DNA of 32,766 nucleotides from assembly GCF_024691275.1 (NCBI RefSeq), contig NZ_JAILNU010000035.1, positions 1 to 32,766 on the forward strand, in the 5' to 3' direction. Source of the stretch: Ruminococcus sp. (GTDB lineage Bacteria; Bacillota; Clostridia; Oscillospirales; Ruminococcaceae). Both the position numbers and the translations under genes were made by a program. Position 1 is the stretch's first letter; each line of letters opens with the position of its first letter. This document shows positions 15,397 to 23,793 of the stretch, in pieces. The notes below the pieces were generated by a model. It saw only the letters and a list, made by a program, of their open reading frames with translations, was not told the DNA's origin and searched no databases.

Positions 15397-15495
15397 ATCT
15401 GTGTAGAATCATGCAGCCATCATTCCCTGCAATCAGTTGATGGCTCAGATCATTTTTACTTCATACATAAAATGATCTGCAAAGGAGGATTTTTT

Positions 15496-17091
15496 ATGAA
15501 AATGACCTTTATAGGCGCTACCCACGAAGTTACGGGTAGCTGTACATATATTGAAGCCTGCGGCAAAAAGTTCCTCGTGGACTTTGGTATGCAGCAGGGC
15601 GAGGATATATACGAGAACGTTCAGGTACCTGTCTCGCCGTCAAATATCGACTTTGTTCTTCTTACCCACGCTCATATCGACCACTCGGGTCTGCTGCCGC
15701 TGCTCTTTGCAGGCGGATTCAAAGGCGAGATCCACGCTACTGAGGCAACTTCAAACCTCTGCTCGGTAATGCTCCGTGACAGCGCTCATATACAGGAATT
15801 TGAAGCTGAATGGCGAAGCCGTAAGGCTGAAAGACGCGGTGAGCCCAACTACGAGCCCCTGTACACCATGGACGACGCTATCGGCGCTATCGAACTGTTC
15901 ATCCCGCACCCTTACGAAAAAGAGATCGAGATCTGCGAAGGTATAAAAGTACTCTTCCGCGACGCAGGTCATCTCCTCGGTTCATCAAGCATACTCATCA
16001 CGCTAACCGAGGACGGTGTTACAAGAACTCTTGCGTTCTCGGGTGATATCGGCAATACCGAACAGCCACTTATCCGCGACCCACAGTTCATCGACTCCGC
16101 CGACTACGTTATAATGGAGTCAACCTACGGCAACCGTGTTCACGACCGCCCCACAGACTACACCACTTCCCTCGCAAGAGTGCTGCAGGAGACCTTCGAC
16201 CGCGGCGGCAGTGTTATCATACCGTCATTTGCTGTTGGCAGAACACAGGAAATGCTCTACTTCATACGCCATATCAAAGCAAAGGGACTCGTCAAGAACC
16301 ACGACGACTTCCCTGTTTATGTGGACAGTCCTCTCGCCAACGAAGCTACAGATATCTTCATAAGCAACCGCGAGAGCTGCTACGACGAGGAAGCTCTTTC
16401 CTTCGTCCGCAAGGGCATCAACCCTATCGCCTTCGACGGTCTTATCCGTACTGTCAGCAGCGACGATTCACGCGCTATCAACGATGATACCCGCCCTAAG
16501 GTAATAATCTCAGCCAGCGGTATGTGCGAAGCAGGACGTATCAAGCATCACCTCAAGCACAACCTCTGGAAAAAGGAAAATACTATCCTGTTTGTCGGCT
16601 ATCAGGCAGGCAATACCCTCGGAAGAAGCCTCATCGACGGCGCTAAGAGAGTTAAGCTTTTCGGCGAGACTGTCAAGGTCGCTGCACGTATCACACAACT
16701 CCCAGGTATAAGCGGTCATGCTGACGTGAACGGACTGCTCGCGTGGGCAAAGTCGGTATCCGACGTTAAACGCTTCTTTATCATTCACGGCGAGGCAAGC
16801 TCCGCAGAAAGCTTCGGTCAGAAACTGCGCGATGAGCTGGGTGCTGAAGTATATGTACCATTCAGCGGTGCTGAGTTCGATATCGCCGAGAACGTCATCA
16901 CCATAGACGCTGAGGGCGTTCCTATACCTAAAAAGAGAAATTCAGCAAACTTCAACATCGCCTACAGCGATCTTGTCGCAGCTTCGGACAGACTTGCAGC
17001 TCTTATCAAGGACTCCGACGGCAGAACAAATGCAGATATGCGTCGGCTCACCGAAGCTATACACAAGCTCTGCGACGACTGGAAACTATAA
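15496..17091 (+). CDS. Metallo-beta-lactamase/beta-CASP RNA-processing nuclease
   Basis: The 531-residue protein has the metal-binding THAHIDHSG (His58, His60, Asp62, His63) and FSGDIG. The beta-CASP region shows STYGNRVHDR, VGRTQEMLYF, SGMCEAGRIKHHL and LPGISGHADVNGLL. This is the CPSF73/RNase J-like group called metallo-beta-lactamase family RNA exonuclease in many bacteria, expected to cut or trim RNA in the cytosol with two zinc ions. The C-terminal 50 residues (SDLVAASDRLAALIKD onward) are an extra helical tail. AAAGGAGG lies 7 bases before the ATG at 15496; the frame opens earlier but without a site. The stop overlaps the start of the next gene by one base (TAATG). Confidence 0.9.
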   Translation: MKMTFIGATHEVTGSCTYIEACGKKFLVDFGMQQGEDIYENVQVPVSPSNIDFVLLTHAHIDHSGLLPLLFAGGFKGEIHATEATSNLCSVMLRDSAHIQEFEAEWRSRKAERRGEPNYEPLYTMDDAIGAIELFIPHPYEKEIEICEGIKVLFRDAGHLLGSSSILITLTEDGVTRTLAFSGDIGNTEQPLIRDPQFIDSADYVIMESTYGNRVHDRPTDYTTSLARVLQETFDRGGSVIIPSFAVGRTQEMLYFIRHIKAKGLVKNHDDFPVYVDSPLANEATDIFISNRESCYDEEALSFVRKGINPIAFDGLIRTVSSDDSRAINDDTRPKVIISASGMCEAGRIKHHLKHNLWKKENTILFVGYQAGNTLGRSLIDGAKRVKLFGETVKVAARITQLPGISGHADVNGLLAWAKSVSDVKRFFIIHGEASSAESFGQKLRDELGAEVYVPFSGAEFDIAENVITIDAEGVPIPKKRNSANFNIAYSDLVAASDRLAALIKDSDGRTNADMRRLTEAIHKLCDDWKL

Positions 17092-17825
17092 TGCGCAGCT
17101 GTGACAAATGCGGCAGCAAACTGCCTGAAAACTCTCAGCGCTGTCCCTTATGCGACAGTATGACCGAAAACGAACGGGAAGTTTACAGGACATCAAGCAA
17201 GATAATTTTTGCAGCGGTATTCGCCATAACTGTTCTTCATGCATTGTTCTATATATTCAACTGCTCATATGAAATAATGCGTATGATAACTGTCGGCGAA
17301 ACATATCGACCACCATCTGTTTTCATTGAATTTACTCACAACAAACTATTTCTGAATATTATAACAGTCATTATAATGTATGGTCTGCTCCCTGCCGCTT
17401 TCATGAGCTATAACCTCATAATACTGGCGCGTGACAGATCAAAGTTCCTATTATTTTTTCCCATATGCGGCATTGCGGCGGAAGCTGCACAGCTCGCTCA
17501 GCAATGCAGCAACTACGACCTCGCTATACAGGAGAAAATGTCGTATCTATACGCGATAATCGCTATGGACGTTTTTTCCGCCCTGCTCATTACAGCCTTT
17601 TTCGCAGTAATGATAAGGTTTATCATACGCGGTTATTCTATATCTCAGAGCCGCTGGCTGATAGTTGCGGGATTCGTTTTTGTGTTTACAAGGATACTTA
17701 TCAAGTTCACTTTATACGATGATAATGGTATCGCGCCAAACTTCAGCGAGCTCAAAGGATATCTGCTTTTCTCAGCCACGCTGCTGAACGTGAAAAAGCG
17801 GCTTATAACCAGTAAAACCCTATAG
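17091..17825 (+). CDS. Zinc-ribbon multi-pass membrane protein
   Basis: The 244-residue protein opens with a zinc ribbon, CDKC at residues 4-7 and CPLC at 18-21. Hydrophobic helices follow: IIFAAVFAITVLHALFYIF, LNIITVIIMYGLLPAAFM, a central LLFFPICGIAAEAA, FSALLITAFFAVMIRFII and WLIVAGFVFVFTRILI. The ribbon probably faces the cytosol. No enzyme motif is seen and I do not recognise a named family. Its ATG shares an A with the stop of the nuclease gene, so the two are translationally coupled and may work together, which is inference. A strong terminator follows. Confidence 0.75.
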   Translation: MRSCDKCGSKLPENSQRCPLCDSMTENEREVYRTSSKIIFAAVFAITVLHALFYIFNCSYEIMRMITVGETYRPPSVFIEFTHNKLFLNIITVIIMYGLLPAAFMSYNLIILARDRSKFLLFFPICGIAAEAAQLAQQCSNYDLAIQEKMSYLYAIIAMDVFSALLITAFFAVMIRFIIRGYSISQSRWLIVAGFVFVFTRILIKFTLYDDNGIAPNFSELKGYLLFSATLLNVKKRLITSKTL

Positions 17826-17889
17826 TTGCAAGACAGGTATAAACGAAAAAGCCCGAAAGCTTAAATGCAGTGCTCATATGTAAGTATCA

Positions 17890-17936
17890 AGCCATAGTAT
17901 TTCTGATGTACAGTCAGAGATACTATGGCTTTTTTA
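17890..17936 (+). terminator. Intrinsic terminator of the nuclease/zinc-ribbon unit
   Basis: AGCCATAGTA (17890-17899) pairs with TACTATGGCT (17921-17930), extended by an inner TCTGA/TCAGA pair and followed by T5. Its T-run abuts the -35 of the next promoter. Confidence 0.85.
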
Positions 17937-17965
17937 TTGACGTTGCATTTATATTGTGCTATAAT
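17937..17965 (+). promoter_or_regulatory. Promoter of the DinB-like gene
   Basis: TTGACG (17937-17942), 17-base spacer, TATAAT (17960-17965) with an upstream TGC extended -10. Confidence 0.85.
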
Positions 17966-18006
17966 GATAAACATACATAAAACGAAATTTAAAGGAGGTT
18001 TTTATA

Positions 18007-18531
18007 GTGAACGAATTATGTATGATAATAAAAGATATGGTAAAACCGAATTTCCTCAATATCAGAACGTCTATCCAAACCTATGACAGAGATGCAATAT
18101 GCTGCGGTGCTCCATGTTGGAGATGGGCATATCATGCACTGCATTCAGCTGATAAATGGTTTATAAATCCTTGTGTATATGATGAACCGCCATTTCATGA
18201 AGAGGGGCTTGACAATCCTGACAAGCCTGCCTCAGTCACCTTGTCTGATGAGCAGCTTCTTGATTATCTTGACAGTGTAGAGAAAAAAACATACGCATAT
18301 CTTGATTCTCTTACAGATGAAATGCTATATGAATGTCCCGAAAACTGTGAACATACGAGAATGGAACTGGTACTGAGACAATTCCGCCATATTTCGTTCC
18401 ATACAGGAATGCTTAACGGACAGACTGCTGTAGCAACAGGAAAATTTCCGATGTGGGTCTCTCAGTCTGATAAATATGTTGATGATGGTATTCTTTTCGG
18501 CAGATACCGAAAAGGACAAGTTACAAAATAA
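18007..18531 (+). CDS. DinB/DfsB-like metal-binding four-helix protein
   Basis: The 174-residue protein has the pattern of the DinB superfamily: WRWAYHALHSADKWF in an early helix (His43, His46) and LRQFRHISFHTGML late (His128, His132, the H-x-x-x-H pair), which together bind a divalent metal. Members include thiol-dependent transferases and many uncharacterised stress proteins, and the substrate is not predictable. The start is GTG at 18007 with AGGAGG about 8 bases upstream. It stands alone between its own promoter and a hairpin it shares with convergent serA. An unusual cluster of cysteines (CCGAPC) lies near residue 32. Confidence 0.75.
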   Translation: MNELCMIIKDMVKPNFLNIRTSIQTYDRDAICCGAPCWRWAYHALHSADKWFINPCVYDEPPFHEEGLDNPDKPASVTLSDEQLLDYLDSVEKKTYAYLDSLTDEMLYECPENCEHTRMELVLRQFRHISFHTGMLNGQTAVATGKFPMWVSQSDKYVDDGILFGRYRKGQVTK

Positions 18532-18578
18532 GTTATGATAATGTAAACTCTGATTTTATCAGCCGTGTAAAATGCAAA

Positions 18579-18612
18579 GCCCCGAAGCATTTGAAATGCT
18601 TCGGGGCAAAAC
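18579..18612. terminator. Hairpin between the DinB-like gene and serA
   Basis: GCCCCGAAGCATTT (18579-18592) and AAATGCTTCGGGGC (18594-18607) form a very strong stem. The flanking tails are only moderately T-rich on both strands. It lies between the convergent stops at 18531 and 18659. Confidence 0.7.
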
Positions 18613-18630
18613 TTCTATATGGGTATCCGT
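18611..18630. repeat. Possible half copy of the long palindromic element
   Basis: ACTTCTATATGGGTATCC resembles the right arm of the long palindromes (CTTCTGTATAAGTATCAC in copy 1, TTTCTATATGAGTAC in copy 2), but no matching left arm is present. It directly abuts the 18579-18607 hairpin. Confidence 0.35.
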
Positions 18631-18658
18631 ATTAGCTTTCGGCTTTTGATGTTATATC

Positions 18659-19819
18659 TTACTTGATAACTCTTACCTTGATAACGCCGTCAACTGCATT
18701 GATCTTGCCTTCAACTGTAGGCGGTACATCACCTGTTACATCGAGCATTGTGTAAGCAAAGTCCTTCTTGGAAGCATTTACCATGTTCTCGATGTTGATG
18801 CCTTCGTTACCTACTGCTGTTGTAATAGAAGCAATAGTTGTAGGTACATTCTTATGAATGATGCAGATCTTTGTTCCTACTGCGTTCATTGAAGCGTTAG
18901 GAAGATTTACGCTGTTCTTGATGTTGCCGTTCTCAATGTACTCGATAAGCTCCTCAGCTGCCATAACTGCGCAGTTGTCCTCGCTCTCAGGTGTTGAAGC
19001 ACCAAGGTGTGGGAGCACGATAACGTTCTCAACGCCGAGAACTACATCGTCAGCAAAGTCTGTAACGTACTTAGCTACCTTACCGTCAGCAATAGCCTTT
19101 ACTACTGCTTCGCTGTTGATGAGCTCACCTCTTGCAAGGTTGATGAGACGAACGCCGTCCTTCATCATAGCGATCTGCTCAGCGTCGATAGTATTCTTTG
19201 TCTGAGGAGTATAAGGCATATGAATTGTGATATAATCGCTGTTTGCGAATATCTCGTTGATATCTGTAACGATCTTTACAGATGGCTCAAGGTGAAGTGC
19301 AGCGCCTACTGAAAGGAACGGATCATAACCGATGACCTTCATGCCCAGTGATTCTGCTGCATTTGCGATCTTACCGCCGATAGCACCGAGACCGATGATA
19401 CCGAGTGTCTTGCCTGCGATCTCAGGACCTGCAAACTTTGACTTGCCGCCTTCAACTGTCTTTGGAGCATCAGGTGTGCCCTTGAGTGAAGCTGCCCATG
19501 AAGCTGCCTCAACGATCTTTCTTGAAGCAAGAAGGAGTGCGCATATAGCAAGCTCCTTAACTGCATTTGAGTTAGCACCGGGTGTGTTGAATACGCAGAT
19601 ACCCTCCTGTGCGCAGCGCTCAACAGGGATATTGTTTACGCCTGCACCTGCACGAGCGATAGCAAGAAGGTTGTCGCCGAACTGCATATCGTGCATCTTT
19701 GCGGAACGAACCATGATAGCATCAGGGTTAGCGCAGTCCTCAGAGATAGCGTACTTGCTCTTATCAAAAATATCTGTTCCGATCTCAGATATCTTATTTA
19801 ATGTCTGAATCTTGTACAT
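18659..19819 (-). CDS. serA: D-3-phosphoglycerate dehydrogenase
   Basis: The 386-residue enzyme oxidises 3-phosphoglycerate to phosphohydroxypyruvate, the first step of serine synthesis, using NAD. The Rossmann motif is TLGIIGLGAIGGKIANAAES, followed after the expected spacing by the acidic residue in VIGYDPF. Catalytic-site segments RLINLARGELINSEA and VLPHLGASTPESEDN are present. The C-terminal 75 residues are an ACT domain (ICIIHKNVPTTIASITTAVG), usually involved in serine feedback, in the short clostridial form without the extra ASB domain. It lies 75 bases downstream of serC on the same strand, and the pair forms a serine operon read from the promoter at 21064. Confidence 0.95.
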   Translation of the reverse strand: MYKIQTLNKISEIGTDIFDKSKYAISEDCANPDAIMVRSAKMHDMQFGDNLLAIARAGAGVNNIPVERCAQEGICVFNTPGANSNAVKELAICALLLASRKIVEAASWAASLKGTPDAPKTVEGGKSKFAGPEIAGKTLGIIGLGAIGGKIANAAESLGMKVIGYDPFLSVGAALHLEPSVKIVTDINEIFANSDYITIHMPYTPQTKNTIDAEQIAMMKDGVRLINLARGELINSEAVVKAIADGKVAKYVTDFADDVVLGVENVIVLPHLGASTPESEDNCAVMAAEELIEYIENGNIKNSVNLPNASMNAVGTKICIIHKNVPTTIASITTAVGNEGINIENMVNASKKDFAYTMLDVTGDVPPTVEGKINAVDGVIKVRVIK

Positions 19820-19848
19820 TTCAGTAAGCTCCTTTTAAGTATATTTTC

Positions 19849-19882
19849 AAGGGACGGATAATGACCGCCCCTTATTGTTCAG
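19849..19882. repeat. Short dispersed palindrome, copy A
   Basis: AAGGGACGGATAAT followed by GACCGCCCCTTATTGTTCA matches, with a few changes, the palindrome at 29277-29310. It lies in the serC-serA gap. Confidence 0.5.
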
Positions 19883-19894
19883 ATCAGGATAAAC

Positions 19895-20980
19895 TCAGGA
19901 ATTCTCTTCCTCGAACTTCTTCATGAAAGCAACAAGCTTCTCAACGCCCTCGATAGGCATTGCGTTGTAGATAGAAGCTCTCATACCGCCAACAGTTCTG
20001 TGACCCTTGAGGTTCTCAAAACCTGCTGCCTTAGACTCTGCAACGAACTTCTTGTCGAGTTCTTCATTGCCTGTGATGAAAGGTACGTTCATGAGTGAGC
20101 GATCCTTCTTCTCAACTGTGCCCTTGAACATCTTGCTGCTGTCGAGGAAATCGTAAAGGATCTTAGCCTTCTTCTCGTTATGAGCCTTCATAGCCTCGAG
20201 TCCGCCCATCTTCTTGATCCACTTGAATACCTTGCCGCAAACATAGATGCCGTAGCATGGAGGTGTGTTGTAGAGTGATTCGTTGTCAGCCTGGATCTTC
20301 CAATCCATCATTGTAGGTGTGCACTTAAGTGCAGGACCGTCTGCGATGAGGTCCTCACGAACGATGATGATCTGAACGCCTGAAGGGCCAACGTTCTTCT
20401 GAACGCCGCCGTAGATAACGCCGTACTTTGATACGTCTACAGGCTCTGAAAGGAAGCATGAGCTTACGTCAGCAACGAGCTCGTGACCCTTTGTGTTAGG
20501 AAGTTCCCAGAATTTTGTGCCGTAAATAGTGTTGTTTTCGCAGATATATACGTAGTCAACGTCGTCAGGAATGTCAAGATCGGAGCAGTCAGGGATATAA
20601 GAGAATGTCTTGTCAGCAGAAGATGCAACTCTTACTACTTCGCCGTACTTCTCAGCTTCCTGTGCAGCCTTCTTAGCCCACTGACCTGTGATGATGTATG
20701 CAGCCTTGCCCTTCTTCATAAGGTTCATAGGTACGCCTGCAAATACAAGTGAAGCGCCGCCCTGTACAAAGATGACCTTGTAGTTATCAGGGATATTCAT
20801 GAGGTCGCGGAGATCCTTCTCTGCTTCCTTGATTATCTCATCATAAACCTTTGAACGGTGAGACATCTCCATTACGGACATTCCGCAGCCCTTGTAGTCC
20901 ATCATTTCCTCTGCACATTCCTTGAGAACTTCCTCAGGAAGAACAGCAGGACCTGCGCTGAAGTTATAAACTCTGCTCAT
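19895..20980 (-). CDS. serC: Phosphoserine aminotransferase
   Basis: The 361-residue PLP enzyme converts phosphohydroxypyruvate and glutamate to phosphoserine and 2-oxoglutarate, the second step of serine synthesis. It starts with the family signature VYNFSAGPAVLPEEVL. It has the HRS motif in MEMSHRSKVYDEI, and its PLP lysine is Lys195 in IYGGVQKNVGPSGV. The end carries GGMRASIYNAMP, binding the substrate carboxylate and phosphate. Length fits the family exactly. A CTGGAGG site lies about 9 bases before the ATG, and a good promoter lies about 50 bases upstream. No T-box or other leader structure is visible in that short leader. Confidence 0.97.
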   Translation of the reverse strand: MSRVYNFSAGPAVLPEEVLKECAEEMMDYKGCGMSVMEMSHRSKVYDEIIKEAEKDLRDLMNIPDNYKVIFVQGGASLVFAGVPMNLMKKGKAAYIITGQWAKKAAQEAEKYGEVVRVASSADKTFSYIPDCSDLDIPDDVDYVYICENNTIYGTKFWELPNTKGHELVADVSSCFLSEPVDVSKYGVIYGGVQKNVGPSGVQIIIVREDLIADGPALKCTPTMMDWKIQADNESLYNTPPCYGIYVCGKVFKWIKKMGGLEAMKAHNEKKAKILYDFLDSSKMFKGTVEKKDRSLMNVPFITGNEELDKKFVAESKAAGFENLKGHRTVGGMRASIYNAMPIEGVEKLVAFMKKFEEENS

Positions 20981-21035
20981 TGTAAAAACCTCCAGATTGA
21001 TATATGAAATTAGATAGTATTGCCATACAATATAA

Positions 21036-21064
21036 ATTATACTCCTTTAATTAAGATAAGTCAA
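21036..21064 (-). promoter_or_regulatory. Promoter of serC-serA
   Basis: Minus-strand TTGACT (21064-21059), 17-base spacer, TATAAT (21041-21036). The leader of about 50 bases leaves no room for a riboswitch. Confidence 0.85.
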
Positions 21065-21244
21065 TATAAAAAATCGAATTTTTTATACTTCGTTAATTTT
21101 TTGGCAAAAGATGCAAAAATGACAATGCTATATATGTGATAAGTTACATATTTCTATTAAAAATGACCATTTCTCACAAATAATATGCTAAAGATGCCCT
21201 CCAAGTTGTTAGACGTGTATAACTTTTAGCTAATAATAAAAAAC
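21065..21244. other. AT-rich intergenic stretch upstream of the serCA promoter
   Basis: About 180 bases of A/T-rich sequence with no ORF, hairpin or repeat that I can support. It may simply be promoter upstream DNA. Confidence 0.5.
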
Positions 21245-21386
21245 AAAAAACACACAGTTTTAAGCACGGTACTTATACAGAATTTTTTACGTGAGATATT
21301 GAGGAAAAACCTTTTTAAAAAGGTTTCCCCCGATAATTTCGTGTAAAGTTTCTATATGAGTACGCCGCTTTACCCTGTGTGTTTTT
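21245..21386. repeat. Long palindromic element, copy 2, in terminator position
   Basis: The outer stem AAAAAACACACAG (21245-21257) pairs with CTGTGTGTTTTT (21375-21386). Inside, GTACTTATACAGAA pairs with TTTCTATATGAGTAC, TTTTTTACGTGA with TCGTGTAAAG, and the tip is AACCTTTTTAAAAAGGTT. The right arm keeps the CCCCGATAATTTCGTGTAAAG core shared with copy 1. It begins right at the stop of the PP2C gene, so on the minus strand it can act as terminator. Confidence 0.75.
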
Positions 21387-22134
21387 ATTCCTGATATACT
21401 ATCGCAATAACTGTTATGTTGTCCTTGCTGCCGTTTTCAAGAGCTTTGTTCACAAGAAGGTGAAGGCGGTTCTTCAGGCTTTTCGGCATTTCGAGTATCT
21501 CCTCGATATCGAGCACGGACACGTAATCCGACAGTCCGTCGGTACACAGCAGCAGCAGGTCTCCGTACTCCATACCGCCGTCAAGGCTTACCGTGTCCAC
21601 TTTAGGAGCAGACTTCACATTGCCGAACACGGGAAATATAATATTTCGGTGAACATGGCTTTTGCGCTCCTCACGGGTTATAGTGCCCTCGTCTATGAGG
21701 AGCTGCACCAGTGACTGATCGCGTGAGAGCTGCTTTATGCGTCCGCCGCGGAAGCGGTAAAGTCTCGAATCCCCTACATTGAAAGTGAGGATATTGTTTT
21801 TCTCGTCGATGGCTATGCCGCAAAGAGTAGCCTGCATATTATGCATCTCAGGGTCGGACTCGCTGTACTCCGCAAGCTTGTAATGTATCGCAAGCAGCTC
21901 CTCATCGAGCTTGCACTCGCTGCCGTATCTTATATCGCGGACAAGCTCAAGGCACATCTTCGAGGCAAGTTCACCCGAACGCTCTCCCGATACTCCGTCA
22001 GAAACAGCTGCTATAAACGGTTCGCTCAGCATCTGCTCGGACGAACCTGCATCAATAACGCTGTCATTTATCAGCAAAGCGTCTTCGTTATGCGTCATAA
22101 CGCCTTTTTCTGTGACACCGCAGCAGTAGTACAT
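21385..22134 (-). CDS. PP2C-type Ser/Thr protein phosphatase
   Basis: The 249-residue protein is a stand-alone PPM/PP2C phosphatase of the PrpC/Stp type. Metal-binding motifs are in order: GVMTHNEDALLI, FIAAVSDGVSGERSGE, LTFNVGDSRLYRFR, LLLLCTDGLSDYV and a final GSKDNITVIAIVY. Such enzymes usually reverse phosphorylation by a PASTA Ser/Thr kinase, but no kinase is adjacent and the gene sits behind tatD. It starts 19 bases past the tatD stop, with a GGGGGAG site, making a probable LCP-tatD-phosphatase operon. The active site looks intact. Confidence 0.9.
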   Translation of the reverse strand: MYYCCGVTEKGVMTHNEDALLINDSVIDAGSSEQMLSEPFIAAVSDGVSGERSGELASKMCLELVRDIRYGSECKLDEELLAIHYKLAEYSESDPEMHNMQATLCGIAIDEKNNILTFNVGDSRLYRFRGGRIKQLSRDQSLVQLLIDEGTITREERKSHVHRNIIFPVFGNVKSAPKVDTVSLDGGMEYGDLLLLCTDGLSDYVSVLDIEEILEMPKSLKNRLHLLVNKALENGSKDNITVIAIVYQE

Positions 22135-22153
22135 AAGTCTCCCCCTTTCTTTT

Positions 22154-22924
22154 TTATTCGGTTATACCGTACATAGCCATGCCGTTTCGGCAGGTCATAT
22201 CAATGAGTTCCTGAACGGGCAGCCCCTTTATCTCCGCAGCTTTCTCTGCTGTGTAGGCTATCATGGAGCTGTCGCAGCGCTTTCCGCGAAATGGCACAGG
22301 TGCCATATACGGGCAGTCTGTTTCCAGCAGGAGCCTGTCCATAGGCACTTCTGCCAGAGCCTTCAGTGCTTTTTTTGCATTGTTGAACGTGAGTACGCCC
22401 GTGAAGCCGATATACATTCCCAGCTTCAGTATCTCCTTTGCTGTTTCGGCTGAACCGCTGAAACAGTGTACAACTCCGCGAGGACGATACTCTTTGAGTA
22501 TCTCCACTGTATCCTCGGTGGCATTACGGCTGTGGACTATAACGGGCATATCCAGCTCCGCTGCGAATTCAAGCTGCTCGCGGAAGAAGCGTATCTGCTT
22601 TTCACGGTCGTAGTTCTCATAGTGATAATCAAGACCTATCTCGCCAACTGCCTTTATCTTAGGATTTGACGATATCAGTCTGCGGAGCTTATCCCTGTAG
22701 CCCGCAGGTGTTTCATCTACGCTCTCTGGGTGTATACCGACAGCTGAATATACATAGTCATACTGCTTTGAGAGCTGTGAATTTGCTGTGGAATCGTCCA
22801 TTCCCGATGCTGCGAGCATTACGAGCTTAACGCCCTTATTCGGCAGCTCGCTGAGCACCCGCTCCCTGTCAGCGTCAAAGGCAGCGTCAGCATAATGCGA
22901 ATGTGTGTCAAATATATTCATCAT
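22154..22924 (-). CDS. tatD: TatD family metal-dependent hydrolase
   Basis: The 256-residue protein is a TatD DNase-like TIM barrel. It has IFDTHSHYADAAFD (metal His pair), AVGIHPESV, AVGEIGLDYHYENYDREKQ, MPVIVHSRNATEDT, GVVHCFSGSAE and LLLETDCPYMAP, all family signatures. TatD enzymes are 3'-5' exonucleases or deoxyribonucleases in the cytosol. The start overlaps the stop of the LCP gene by four bases (ATGA). Two ATG codons stand in tandem, and the second is equally possible. A radical SAM protein of the kind often found beside tatD lies 4-5 kb away at 27160. Confidence 0.95.
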   Translation of the reverse strand: MMNIFDTHSHYADAAFDADRERVLSELPNKGVKLVMLAASGMDDSTANSQLSKQYDYVYSAVGIHPESVDETPAGYRDKLRRLISSNPKIKAVGEIGLDYHYENYDREKQIRFFREQLEFAAELDMPVIVHSRNATEDTVEILKEYRPRGVVHCFSGSAETAKEILKLGMYIGFTGVLTFNNAKKALKALAEVPMDRLLLETDCPYMAPVPFRGKRCDSSMIAYTAEKAAEIKGLPVQELIDMTCRNGMAMYGITE

Positions 22925-23793
22925 TCTTTATCTTCAAAATACTGCTCTTTGATATTTGCAATAGAGCCTGAGCTCGGAATGAAGTCATCGCCTGCTGTCT
23001 TGCCGTCAAGAGCAATGGAACCTGCAATGGTAGAACCATTCTCCAACATATACTTTATAGCGCCCTTGCGCTTCTTGTAATCGGCAGCTGTTACATCTGT
23101 CTCTACCATATTGATGATAGTCGAGAAGCTGTTATCGAGGTTATCGGCGATATTCTTGCCCTTCTGCTGATTTATCATAGCTCTTATAACGTCTGCTGCA
23201 ATAACGGTCCTCTCGGATTCTCCGCCGTTGAAGAGCTCATACGATATGAAAAGCTCCATCTGGTCGCTGTTGAGGTCCTGCTCGCTTCCGTCGTCCTTGA
23301 AGCCTGCTATATCGGCATTTACAGGGTATTTTACACAGCCTATGATATCGCAGGCTTTCTTGAAGGCTGCTGAATTGAACTTCATGAATCTGTCTACCTT
23401 GATATTGAATACGTTTTCAACGAATTCCTTTGCAGCCTGTGCACCGCCGCTCTGGTAGCTGTTCTTTATGCTTGCCTGCTCATTGTTGACAAGTGCGATA
23501 GAGTTGTTTGGAATGCCTATGAACTCCAGCTTCTTTTTAAACGGACGTGAACGCATCAGCACAAATGTTACAGGCTCATTCTTTTCCGGCTCGTCGAATA
23601 TCAGCAGTACCGTGTGATTGTCCTCATATGTTACCTCACCCACAGTTCGCGGCACAGGCTCTTTCAGTTCCTCACCCTTGCCAAGTCCGAGGTAATTGAA
23701 TACTCCTGCTGCAAGACCGCCGACGATAATAAGTCCTATGATAAGAGTTACCAGGAACGGTATCGCAACGTGTCCAGTCTTTTTTTCACCCAT
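22921..23793 (-). CDS. LytR-CpsA-Psr (LCP) family membrane protein
   Basis: About 290 residues: a short cytosolic N-terminus, one membrane helix (IPFLVTLIIGLIIVGGLAAG), then an extracellular domain. Segments such as FVLMRSRPFKKKLEFIGIPN, the NSYQSGGAQAAKEFVENVF helix, VDRFMKFNSAAFKKACDIIG and the later NLDNSF region follow the LCP fold order. The usual arginines of the catalytic site are less clear than in Bacillus TagTUV, so it may be a divergent member. LCP proteins attach secondary polymers to peptidoglycan. An ATG 33 bases further up exists, but AGGAG lies 8 bases before the ATG at 23793. It is the first gene of the operon with tatD and the PP2C phosphatase. Confidence 0.75.
   Translation of the reverse strand: MGEKKTGHVAIPFLVTLIIGLIIVGGLAAGVFNYLGLGKGEELKEPVPRTVGEVTYEDNHTVLLIFDEPEKNEPVTFVLMRSRPFKKKLEFIGIPNNSIALVNNEQASIKNSYQSGGAQAAKEFVENVFNIKVDRFMKFNSAAFKKACDIIGCVKYPVNADIAGFKDDGSEQDLNSDQMELFISYELFNGGESERTVIAADVIRAMINQQKGKNIADNLDNSFSTIINMVETDVTAADYKKRKGAIKYMLENGSTIAGSIALDGKTAGDDFIPSSGSIANIKEQYFEDKE

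Noticed and set aside
20981..21064. T-box or other riboswitch before serC
   Set aside because: The promoter lies about 50 bases from the start codon, leaving no room for one.
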